The translations under genes were made by a program, and so were the position numbers. From NCBI RefSeq assembly GCF_002776525.5, contig NC_045443.1, positions 56,024,806 through 56,088,805 on the forward strand: a stretch of 64,000 bases of DNA, in the 5' to 3' direction. The notes beneath the pieces are model-generated. The model was not told the origin of the DNA and did not search any database. It worked only from the letters and a program-made list of their open reading frames with translations. Positions 25,370 through 35,475 of this stretch are shown piece after piece (within the stretch, counting starts at the first letter, position 1; each line of letters starts with the position of its first letter). This DNA comes from Piliocolobus tephrosceles. Lineage: Eukaryota > Chordata > Mammalia > Primates > Cercopithecidae.

Positions 25370-25639
25370 CAGGGGACCTCCCTTGGGAGATCAATCCCCT
25401 GTCCTCCTGCTCTTTGCTCCATGAGAAAGATCCACCTACGTCCTCTGGTCCTCAGTCCGACCAGCCCAAGGAACATCTCCACCAATTTTAAATCTGATAA
25501 ATGGCTTCTTTTCACTCTCTTCTCCAACCTCTCTCACTATCCCTCAACCTCTTTCTCCTTTCAATCTTGGGGCCACACTTCAATCTCTCCCTTCTTGTAA
25601 TTTTAGTTCCCTTCCTTTTCTGGTAGAGACAAAGGAGAC

Positions 25640-27180
25640 ATGTTTTATCCGTGGACCCAAAACTCCAGCGCCGGTCACGGACTCGGCAAGACAGTCTTCC
25701 CTTGGTATTTAGTCACGCGGGCACGCCTGCCTGATTATTCACCCATGTTTCAGAGGTGTCTGATCACCGCAGGGACACCTGCCTTGATCCTTCACCCTTA
25801 GAGGCGAGTACCGCTTTTCCGGGTGGGGGCGGGGGAAGAACCTGCGACCCCTTGTCTGTCTCTACCCCTTCTCTGCTTTTCTGCCGGGCAAGACCCACCC
25901 CCGACCCCTTCTCCGCTTTTCTGGGGGGCAAGAACCTCCCGATCCTTTCTCTCCATGTGTCTACTCTCTTCTCTGGGCTTGCCTCTTCACTATGGGCAAC
26001 CTTCCACCCTCCATTCCTCCTTCTTAGCCTGTGTTCTCAAGAACTTAAAACCTCTTTAACTCACACCTGACCTAAAACCTAAATGCCTTATTTTCTTCTA
26101 CAATGCTGCTTAACCCTAATACAAACTCGAAAGTAGTTCCAAATAGCAAGAAAATGGCACTTTTGATTTTTCCATCCTACAAGATCTAAATAATTTTTGT
26201 CATAAAATGGGTAAACGGTCTGAGGTGCCTGACATCCAGGCATTCTTTTACTCATTGTTCCCTTCCTAGTCTCTGTTCCCAATGCCACTCATCCCAAGTC
26301 CTCCTTCTATCCCTCCCTCCTGTCCTCTCAGTCCCAACCCCAAGCATCGCTGAGTCTTTCTAATCTTCCTTTTCTACAGATCCATCTGACCTCTCCCCTC
26401 CTGCCCAGGCTGCTCCTCCCAGGCCGAGCTAGGTCCCAATTCTTCCTCAGCCTCTGCTCCCCCACCCTATAATCCTTTTATCACTTCTCCTTTTATCACC
26501 CTGTCCTGCTTACAGTTTCATTTGTCGACTAGCCCTCCCCCAGCCGCCCAGCAATTTCCTCTTTAAAAGGTGGCTGGAGTGAAAGGCATAGTCAAGGTTA
26601 ATGCTCCTTTTTCTTTATCCAACCTCTCCCAAATCAGTTAGCGTTTAGGCTCTTTTTCATCAAATATGAAAAATCCAGCCCAGTTCATGGCTCGTTTGGC
26701 AGCAACCCTGAGATGCTTTACGGCCCTAGACCGTAAAAGGTCAAAAGGCCGTCTTATTCTCAGTATACATTTTATTACCTAATCCACTCCCAACATTAAA
26801 TAAAACCCCCAAAATTAAATTCCAGCCCTCAAACCCCACAACTGGACTTAATTAACCTAGCCTTCAAGTTATACAATAACGAAGTAGAGGCAGCCAAGTA
26901 GCAATGTATTTTTGAGTTGCAATTTCTTGCCTCCACTGTGAGAGAAACCCCAGCCATATCTCCAGGGCACAAGAACTTCCAAATGCCTGAACAGCAGCAG
27001 CCAGGCGTTCCTCCAGGACCACCTCCCCCAGGAGCTTGCTACAAGTGCTGGAAATCTGGCCACTAGGCCAAGGAATGTCTGCAGCCCAGGATTCCTCCTA
27101 AGCTGTGTCCCATCTGTGTGGGACCCCACTGAAAATCAGACTGTTCAACTCACCTGTCAGCCACTTCCAGAGTCCCTGGA
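25640..27180 (+). pseudogene. HERV-H gag remnant with two broken zinc knuckles
   Basis: This covers the pre-gag leader and gag remains. Near 27045-27140 two CCHC-type zinc knuckles are readable in one frame, CYKCWKSGH and CPICVGPH. Each is cut by a stop codon directly after its histidine (27064-27066 TAG and 27130-27132 TGA). No long frame is open. It is annotated as a fossil; no product is expected. Confidence 0.75.
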
Positions 27181-29400
27181 ACTCTGGACCAAGCGTCTCT
27201 GACTCCTTCCCAGATCTTCTCGGCTTAGCAGCTGAAGACTGACACTGCCTGATTGCCTCGGAAACCTCCTGGACCATCACAGATGCTCTAGGTTAACTCT
27301 CACAGTGGAAGTTAAGTCCGTCCCCTTCTTACTCAATTCGGAGGCTACCCACTCCACATTACCTTCTTTTTGAAGGCCTGTTTCCCTTGCCTTCATAACT
27401 GTTGTGGGTGTTGATGGCCAGGCTTCTAAACCTCTTAAAACTCCCCAACTCTGGTGCCAAGTTGGACAACATTCTTTAATGCACTCCTTTTTAGTTATCC
27501 CCACCTGCCCAGGTCCCTTATTAGGCCAAGACATTTTAACTAAATTAGCTGCTTCCCTCACTATTCCTAGGCTACAGCCACACCTCATTGCTGCCTTTTC
27601 CCCCAGTTCAAAGCCTCCTTCGCATCCTCCCCTTGTATCCCCCCCATCTTAACCCACAAGTATAGGATACCTCTACTCCCTCCTTGGCGACTGATCATGC
27701 ACCCCTTACCATCTCATTAAAACCTAATCACCCTTACCCCACTCAATGCCAATATCCCATCCCACAGCACGCTTTAAAAGGATTAAAGCCTGTTATCACT
27801 CACCTGTTAGAGCATGGCCTTTTAAAGCCTGTAAACTCCCCTTAACAATTCCCCCATTTTACCTGTCCTAAAACCAGACAAGGCTTACAGGTTAGTTGAG
27901 GATCTGTGCCTTATCAACCAAATTGTTTTGCCTCTCCACCCTGTGGTGCCAAACCCATATACTCTCCTATCCTCAATACCTCCCTCCACAACCCATTATT
28001 CTGTTCTGGATCTCAAATGTACTTTCTTTACTATTCCTTTGCACCCCTCATCCCAGCCTCTCTTTGCTTTCACGTGTACTGACCCTGATGCCCATCAGGC
28101 TCAGCAAATTACCTGGGCTGTACTGCTGCAAGGCTTCCCAGACAGCCCCCATTACTTCAGTCAAGCCTAAATTTCTTCCTCATCTGTTACCTATTTCGGC
28201 ATAATTCTCATAACAACACAGGTGCTCTCCCTGCTGATCCTGTCCAGCTAATCTCCCAAATCCCAATCCCTTCTACAAAACAACAACTCCTTTCCCTCCT
28301 GGGCATGGTCAGTGAGGTCAGAATTCTTACACAAGAGCCGGGACTGTGTCCTGGAGCCTTTCTGTCCAAACAACTTGACCTTACTGTTTTAGCCTAGCCC
28401 ACAAATCTGCGTGCAGTGGCTGTCACTGCTTTAATACTGTTAGAGGCCCTAAAAATCACACACTATGCTCAACTCACTCTCTACAGTTCTCATAACTTCC
28501 AAAATCTATTTGCTTCCCCCCACCATTGCTCAAGATAACGCTTATGCTGATCAGGTAGCTAAAAAAGCAGCCATCAAAAGGCATCAGGTCCCATCGCTCA
28601 GGACAATGCTTACGTTGATAAGTTAGCTAAAAAGCAGCTAGCATTCCAACTTCTATCCCTCACGGCAGTTTTCCTCCTTCACACAGGTCGCTCCCACCTA
28701 CTCCCCAGCTGAAACTTCCACCTATCAATCTCTTCCCACACAAGGCAAATGGTTCTTAGACCAAGGAAAATATCTCCTTCCAGTCTCACAGGCCCATTCT
28801 ATTCTGTCTTCATTTCACAACCCCTTGCATGTAGGTTATAAGCCACTAGCCCGTCTCTTAGAACCTCTCATTTCCTTTCGTCGTGGAAATCTGTCCTCAA
28901 GGAAATCACTTCTCAGTGTTCCATCTGCTATTCTACTACCCCTCAGGAATTTCTCAGGCCCCCTCCCTTCCCTACACATCAAGTTCAAGGTTTTACCCCC
29001 ACCCAGGACAGGAAAATTGACTTTACTCACATACCTCAAGCCAGGAAACTAAAATACCTCTTAGTCTAGGTAGACACTTTCACTGGATAGGTAGAGGCCT
29101 TTCCCACAGGGTCTGAGAAGGCCACCACAGTCATTTCTTCCCTTCTGTCAGACATAATTCCCTGGTTTGGCCTTCCCACCTCTATATAGTCCAATTGCAG
29201 ACCAGCCTTTATTAGTCAAATCACCGAAGCAGTTTTTCAAGCTCTTAGTATTCAGTGGAACCTTCATACTCCTTACTGTCCTCAATTTTCAGGAAAGGTA
29301 GAACGGACTAATGGTCTTTTAAAAACACACCTCACCAAGCTCAGTCACTAACTTAAAAAGGACTGGACAATACTTTTACCACTTGCCTTTCTCAGAATTC
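27181..29400 (+). pseudogene. HERV-H pro-pol remnant (protease, RT, RNase H, integrase)
   Basis: A protease-like stretch near 27390-27560 is followed by reverse-transcriptase sequence, open only over about 80 codons at 27928-28170 (YSVLDLKCTFFTIPLHP). Then come RNase H-end sequence near 28528-28640 containing a 68-bp direct repeat, and integrase core sequence near 29060-29330 with VDTFTG and GKVERTN. Integrase stops are at 29067-29069, 29088-29090 and 29187-29189 in one frame. Large parts of the polymerase region are missing, as is common for HERV-H. Confidence 0.8.
28528..28663 (+). repeat. 68-bp direct repeat in HERV-H pol
   Basis: The stretch starting gctcaagataacgcttatgc at 28528 is repeated at 28596 (gctcaggacaatgcttacgt), giving a period of 68 bp. 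The two copies differ at several bases. Confidence 0.75.
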
Positions 29401-30112
29401 AGGCCTGTCCTCGGAATGTTACAGGGTACAGCCCGTTTAAGCTCCTGTATAGATGCTCCTTTTATTAGGTCCCAGTCTCATTCCAGACACCAGACCAACT
29501 TGGACTGCACCCCAAAAAACCTGTCATCCCTACTATCTTCTGTCTAGTCATACTCCTATTCACCATTCTCAACTACTCACAAATGCCCTGCTCTTGTTTA
29601 CACTCCCAGTTTACACTATTTCTCCAAGCCATCACAGCTGATATCTCCTGGTGCTATCCCAAACCACCACTCTTAACTCCCTCTTAAAGTAAATAAATAA
29701 TCTTTGCTGGCAGGGCTATGCTGAACCTCCTTGGGTACTCTCTAATTAGATGTCCTGGGTCCTCCCAATTCTTAGTCCTTTAGTACCTGTTTTTTCTCCT
29801 CCCCTTATTCAGACTTTATGTCTTCCGTTTAGTTTTTCAATTCATACAAAACCACATCCAGGCCATCACCAATCATTCTATATGACAAATGCTCCTTCCA
29901 GCAACCCCACAATATCGCCTCTTACCACAAAATCTTCCTTCAGCTTAATCTCTCCCACTCTAGGTTCCCATGCCACCCCTAATCCCACTTGGAAGCAGCC
30001 CTGAGAAGCATCGCCCAGTATCTCTCCATAACACCCCCCAACTATTTTCACTGCCCCAACACTTCCAACACTATTTTGTTTTATTTTTCTTATTAATATA
30101 AGGAGACAGGAA
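29401..30112 (+). other. HERV-H 3' internal remnant and purine tract
   Basis: Pyrimidine-rich sequence lies between the integrase remnant and the 3' LTR. It corresponds to a deleted envelope/leader region with no recognisable envelope domain. The last bases before the LTR, aaggagacaggaa, serve as the polypurine tract for plus-strand priming. Confidence 0.6.
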
Positions 30113-30519
30113 TGTCAGGCCTCTGAGCCGCAGCTAAGCCACATCCCCTGTGACCTGCACATACACATCCAGATGGCCAGTTCCTGCCTTAACTGATGAC
30201 ATTCCATCACAAAAGAAGTAGAAATGGCCTGCTCCTGCCTTAACTGATGGCATTACCTTGTGAAATTCCTTTTCCTGGCTCATCCTGGTTCAAAAGCTCC
30301 CCCACTGAGCACCTTGTGACCCCCCGACCCCTGCCCACCAGAGAACAACCCCCTTTGTAATTTTCCTTTACTTGCCCAAATCCTATAAAACGGCCCCACC
30401 CCTATCTGCCTTCTCTGACTCTCTTTTTGGACTCAGTCCGCCTGCACCCAGGTGATTAAAAAGGTTTATTGCTCATGCAAAGCCTGTTTGGTGGTCTCTT
30501 CACACGGATGTGCATGACA
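30113..30519 (+). repeat. HERV-H 3' LTR (LTR7 type)
   Basis: It starts tgtcaggcctctgagccg and ends gcatgaca. It has TATAAAA at 30384-30390 and ATTAAA at 30455-30460. It differs from the 5' LTR at roughly 25-35 places by eye, including several small indels, which shows an old insertion. Confidence 0.92.
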
Positions 30520-30605
30520 CATTCATCCTAGATTCATATTCAACTGTCAACTTGATAGTTCTATTGAGATGCCCCTCACAATCCATGCATCTATCCAAAG
30601 CTGAG

Positions 30606-30915
30606 TTTTTTTTTTTTTTTTTTTTTTTTTGAGGTGGAGTCTTGCTCTGTTGTGCCCAGGCTGGAGTGCAGTAGAACAATCTCAGCTCACTGCAACATCC
30701 ACCTCCCGGGTTCAAGAGATTCTCCCTCCTCAGTCTCTCAAGTAGCTGGGATCACAGGTGCCTGCAACCATGCCCAGCTAATTTTTTGTATTTTTAGCAG
30801 AGACAGAGTTTCACCATATTGACCAGGCTGGTCTTGAACTCCCGACCTCAGGTGATCTTCCTGCCTCGGCCTCCCAAAGTGCTGGAATTACAGGTGTGAG
30901 CCACCACACCCGACC
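30606..30915 (-). mobile_element. Alu (S-like), inserted in L2
   Basis: A T tract (30606-30630, the A tail on minus) is followed by gaggtggagtcttgctctgt. It ends with the reverse of the Alu 5' end, ccaccacacccgacc. Both arms are present. Confidence 0.93.
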
Positions 30916-31712
30916 AGCTCACGTTCTCTATGAACCTGATCCTTCACAAACTCCCTCATCTGAGATTAGAAAACTCCCTCTCTCATGTTACTTGAACCAA
31001 AAACCTTATGGTCATCTTTGAATCCACTTTTTCTGTCATACCCTATAGCCAACTTATGACTATATAAAAAATACCCTCACTACCTTTACAGGTATAACTC
31101 TAGTCCAAGTTACTATCATATCTTGGCTGGATTATGAAATGGTTATAGTCTCCTTGCTTCCAGCCTTGCCCTCTTTAGTTTATTATCAGCATAACTATAA
31201 GATGAACTTGTTAACATGCCTTCCCTCTGACCAAAGTCCTTCAACTTCTGGGCCTGTCCCATAGAGAAAAGGCCACAGTCCTTGCATGTAAGGCCGTTTT
31301 TAGGACCCCTGTATTACCTCTCTGGCTTCATGTGTAACTTCTTTCTGTCTTGGCCACCCACTTGTAGCTACCTCCTCCTGCCCCAACACCACTTCACTGG
31401 CAGTTTGTCCATTCTGTGTGGAGTGCTTTTCCTGCACATAACATGGCTGGGTCCCTCACTTCTTTTAGGACATAACTCAAATGAGTGAATTTCCTGTATC
31501 TAAAATTTCAGTCCCCACCCCAGATACTAGTAAACTCATCTCCTTGCTTTTTCTTTCTAGCGCTTATCACTATGTAACATACCACATAGCATTTATTTTG
31601 CATAATCATCTATCCTCTATAAGCTCAATGAGGATAGCATCTTTTGCCACTGTATCTTCTGCAGGTAAACACAAAATATAAAAAGTGTTCAATGCATGTT
31701 TGTTGAATGAAT

Positions 31713-33524
31713 AGTAGGCAATGAATACATTTTAAAATTCTTTGTTGCTCTTCATTTTTCTTTTACCTTTCTGAAAACTCTTTTCAGGTTTTCTTTTAAT
31801 TCCACTTCATCTGTTTTTCCCCTATACTTTTGTATCTTATCTACACACTCAACAAACTCTCTTCATCTTGTAACCTCTCAGAACCTAGACTCTAACTTGC
31901 GTGCAAGTGATTCTTGCCTCTTCAATCTCAAGCATTTTCACATTATACCCACTTTCTAAGAGCCTATTGGAATTCCATTTTAGTTTTCTAATAAATCCTT
32001 CAAATTGTATAAAATAAAATGTATTATGTTCTCTCTCCAAACTTTTGTTCCATATCTTGCTTAGTGGTGTTACAGTCCATCTAATCACAAAAGCTAGAGC
32101 CACAGTCTCTTCCTCAGTTAGGAAATCCCTGTATGGACCGAATGGCATTATGCTTTAATCTTCACCCAGCAAATATAAACATATATGCACGTGTATGTGT
32201 CACATATATGGTACACACACCTGGCTACATATGAGACATAGAATTAGAGAACATATCTATGGACCAGACTCAAGCAACAAAAAAACAACAGACACACACA
32301 CAGCAGTGACAGCGACTAAAGTCAGTGCTCTATAAAGCTCTAAGTCAGAAAACTGGCAGAGCCAAAAGCTTAATCAAGAGCCAAAAGTTCCCTTGGTGTT
32401 GCAAGGAATGGAGACAGGCTCAAACTGGACATGGGAGCAGGGCTCTCCACCTATGGAAACAGCAGTGACCACCGACTAGGACTAAGGTATATGTCAATTT
32501 GTGAACGTACACTGCTTGAAGGAGGTAGTACTTGAGCCAATGCCGGCCAGCTCTATGACTGACTATGGCAAGTACCTACATCATCCCTGGCTTTTACTAC
32601 AAAAGCTGTTTCTGGACCAAGGGTCCCGTGGTACCACAAGCATAAAACCACTAAAAAGGGAGAGTCAACCCTAAAAGGAAGAAAAGGAAAAAGATAAACC
32701 TGCAAACAAAAATTTCCAAATCACATAACCAAACCTAACACTAAGAGAGATGGTAAACAAGACAGAGATTGTGTCAGTTTTGAAAAAATAAAAATACAAC
32801 AATCTTTGTGATTTTGAAATAATTTTAAGATTATCAGAGACACAAGGAAGTAGCACCCGTATAATGTTGTGAAACACAAGTAGGCAGACATAGTTTAATA
32901 AAAAATGGCTAAAAACAGAAACCTCTAGCATTCTGACATATGTAAAGATACAGTCCTCAACATAAAAAAGGACTTTTTAGATTGCAGTTAAAAATTAGAG
33001 CAGTAAGATAATTAATCTTAATAATTAAGATAATTATTCACTTAGAAAGAACACGTGAGAGTAAATGAGAAATATAAAAGATTATTTGAGGCTCCAAAAC
33101 ACATCTTAAAGGGATTTGAGAATTTCAGAGTAAATGGAAAGGCAGGTAAGAAGTTTTCTAAAAGGTCAAGGTTTTTCCAGAATTATAACAAATTTTCAGA
33201 TTAAATGGGCATCAGGTCAGGTATGTTAAATAAACTCACATTTAGAGCCATTACAATGAAACTGAAAAGGATGAAAAATAAAGTGAAGAAACTTAAAAGC
33301 TACCCCAGAGGGAAAGATGGATCAGTAGCAGAGCACTGACAATAGAGTGAGAACAGATTTCAACAAATGATTCTGAAAGATAGTCAAGTAAAACGACCAC
33401 CAATTTAATACTTTTTATTCACTAAACCATAATTCAAGTTAGGGCAAGATGAGGATATCTTTAGACCCACAAAAGCCATGAGAACATATTTTTTAACAGG
33501 TTAAAAGAATTCCTAAGGAATACA
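31713..33524. other. Intergenic, unassigned
   Basis: I see no gene. AT-rich sequence at 32690-33400 may be decayed LINE or DNA transposon but I cannot name it. Bases 32160-32300 contain short CA/TG runs. Confidence 0.4.
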
Positions 33525-33777
33525 CAGCTGGCCCTCGAACAGTTTGAATTTGAACTACATAGGTCCACTTATATGGAGATTAAACAAACAAACAAACAAA
33601 CAAACAAAAACCCTGGACCAAAAGTACAGTATTCAAGGGATACCAAACCTGCATATAAGGCAAGTTGACTTCAAATATGTGGGTTTCACAGGGCCAACCA
33701 CAGGACTTGAGTATGTGTGGATTATGGTATACACAGGTGCTCCTGGAATGAATCCCGAGTACACTGAGGGACAACTG
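33525..33777. mobile_element. Tigger-like nonautonomous DNA transposon
   Basis: The ends cagctggccctcgaac and (reversed) cagttgtccctcagtg are imperfect inverted repeats of the Tigger/MER type. TA follows the right end. An internal AAAC microsatellite at 33582-33609 has expanded within it. The exact family is not assigned. Confidence 0.65.
33582..33609 (+). repeat. (AAAC)n microsatellite
   Basis: About seven uninterrupted AAAC units lie inside the Tigger-like element. Confidence 0.9.
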
Positions 33778-34208
33778 TAGTTTATCAAGAAGAAAAATTA
33801 ACCAAACGTAATGAAATTAAGGAGATTGAAGGAATGGTAAAGTATGTTGGTCATTCTAATAAATATTTGGAAACAATTTCTAGAAAAATCCATGAAGACA
33901 GTGTAGGTGAGCAGGAAAAGTTTGTTAAATCACTATCTTTTCTGGGAAGACAAAGAAGTATAATCTTTCATTAGTAAAAAAAGAAAAAAAAAAACAAACA
34001 AAAAACAAACAAAAAAAACAAAACAAAAAAACCGGAGAGGCATAGAAAGAGAGAAAACATGTTAAAATTTTAGTGGTAACTTAACAAAGAATAAAAATAT
34101 AACTAACCTGCAAGTTCCAAACTAGCAAGGGAAAACAAAAAATTCAAGTCCAGAAAAGGAAAAAAAGAGAAACGATGGGAAACAACAAAATAAAATAGCA
34201 GAAATAGC

Positions 34209-34500
34209 TCTGCAGGGTGTGGTGGTTCACGCCTATCTATAATCCCAGCACTTTGGGAGGCTGAGGCAGACGGATCACAAGATCAGGAGTTCAAGACTAG
34301 CCCGGCCAACATGGTGAAACCCCGTTTCTACTAAAAATACCAAAATTAGCCGGACATGGTGGTGGATGCCTCTAATCCCAGCTACTCTGGAGGCTGAGGC
34401 AGGAGAATGGCTTGAACCCAGGAAGCAGAGGTTGCAGTGCGCCACTATACTCAAGCCTGGGTGACAGAGTGAGACTCTGTCTCAGAAAAAAAAAATAAAA
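34209..34500 (+). mobile_element. Alu (S-like)
   Basis: Begins gcagggtgtggtggttcacg, carries ataatcccagcactttggga and ends with an A-rich tail after gagactctgtctcag. A small CTAT duplication (cctatctataatccc) sits near its start. Confidence 0.93.
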
Positions 34501-34555
34501 GACATTGTTCCAAATGCATTCATAATTCTCAAATTATAATAGCATGAATTCACTG

Positions 34556-35160
34556 TGATGGTTAATTTTACGTCACCTTGACTGGGTTAAAGGATACCCA
34601 GATAACTGGCAAAACATTATTTCTGTTTTTGAGGGTGGTTCCATTAGAAATTAGCATTTGATGCAAATCAAAACCACAATGAGATACCATCTCACACCAG
34701 TTAGAATGGCAANNNNNNNNNNNNNNNNNNNNNNNNNNNNNNNNNNNNNNNNNNNNNNNNNNNNNNNNNNNNNNNNNNNNNNNNNNNNNNNNNNNNNNNN
34801 NNNNNNNNNNNNNNNNNNNNNNNNNNNNNNNNNNNNNNNNNNNNNNNNNNNNNNNNNNNNNNNNNNNNNNNNNNNNNNNNNNNNNNNNNNNNNNNNNNNN
34901 NNNNNNNNNNNNNNNNNNNNNNNNNNNNNNNNNNNNNNNNNNNNNNNNNNNNNNNNNNNNNNNNNNNNNNNNNNNNNNNNNNNNNNNNNNNNNNNNNNNN
35001 NNNNNNNNNNNNNNNNNNNNNNNNNNNNNNNNNNNNNNNNNNNNNNNNNNNNNNNNNNNNNNNNNNNNNNNNNNNNNNNNNNNNNNNNNNNNNNNNNNNN
35101 NNNNNNNNNNNNATATATATCTCCTATTGGTTCCGTTTTTCTGTAGAACCCTAATACACA
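34556..35160 (+). mobile_element. LTR fragment interrupted by L1 sequence and an assembly gap
   Basis: Left of the gap, gatggttaattttacgtcac to gaaattagcatttga is the start of an ancient LTR. At about 34660 it switches to conserved L1 3' ORF2 sequence (caaatcaaaaccacaatgag). Right of the gap, tcctattggttccgtttttc to ccctaatacacacac is the end of the same LTR type. The LTR family is not assigned. Confidence 0.6.
34713..35112. other. Assembly gap (400 N)
   Basis: Exactly 400 unknown bases. Open frames that run through it are artefacts. The flanks suggest the true missing sequence includes the rest of an L1 3' end plus the middle of an LTR. Confidence 0.99.
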
Positions 35161-35223
35161 CACCTATTAAAAGATGACCATGTTGGGAAAAGTTTTAAGT
35201 ATATTTTGATTATAACAGACACA

Positions 35224-35475
35224 ATTTTTTTATTGTGATTAAAACAACGCAACATAAACTTACCATCTTAAAATTTAAGTGTATAGCTCAGTAATGTTAA
35301 GCATATTCACATTGTTCAGGAATAGATTTCCAGAAATTTTCCATCTTGCAAATCTGAAAATCTATACCCGTTAAGCGACAGCTCCCATTTCCTCATCCCG
35401 CCAGCCCCTGGTAACTACTATTCTACTTTCTGTTTCTTTGTCTACTTCAGATACTTGATGTAAATGGAATCATAC
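35224..35475. mobile_element. Old L1M-type fragment
   Basis: Resembles a widespread old L1 segment: tttattgtgattaaaacaac, cataaacttaccatcttaaa, agcccctggtaactactatt and gatgtaaatggaatcatac. Orientation and subfamily are not assigned. Confidence 0.55.

Larger units (their letters stand above)
24945..30519 (+). mobile_element. HERV-H provirus, both LTRs, defective
   Basis: This 5575-bp endogenous gammaretrovirus-like provirus has LTRs of 404 and 407 bp. A primer-binding site of the tRNA-His type follows the 5' LTR. Decayed gag, protease, reverse transcriptase, RNase H and integrase regions lie in order, and a purine-rich tract precedes the 3' LTR. The target duplication cattc is intact on both sides (24940-24944 and 30520-30524). 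The length fits the common internally deleted HERV-H form. No long open frame survives, and no recognisable full envelope region is present. Confidence 0.93.
22130..31712 (+). mobile_element. L2 LINE split by three later insertions
   Basis: L2 sequence is present at about 22130-22385, 24678-24944, 30520-30606 and 30918-31712. The pieces read in consensus order. They run from the part with cagtcctcatctttcttg, through ggcttcttctcaatcagctt and tttaaataccatctctatgc, to tggctggattatgaaatgg and the 3' end with gcgcttatcactatgtaac and tttgttgaatgaat. The gaps are filled by a MaLR provirus, a HERV-H provirus and an Alu. The left limit is uncertain. Confidence 0.75.

Noticed and set aside
25756..26070. 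Pyrimidine-rich open frame of 104 codons
   Set aside because: It is in the HERV-H leader/pre-gag region; composition bias suppresses stops and no domain is visible.
34568..35163. Open frames of 160-197 codons across 34568-35163
   Set aside because: They run through 400 unknown bases and exist only because N is not a stop.
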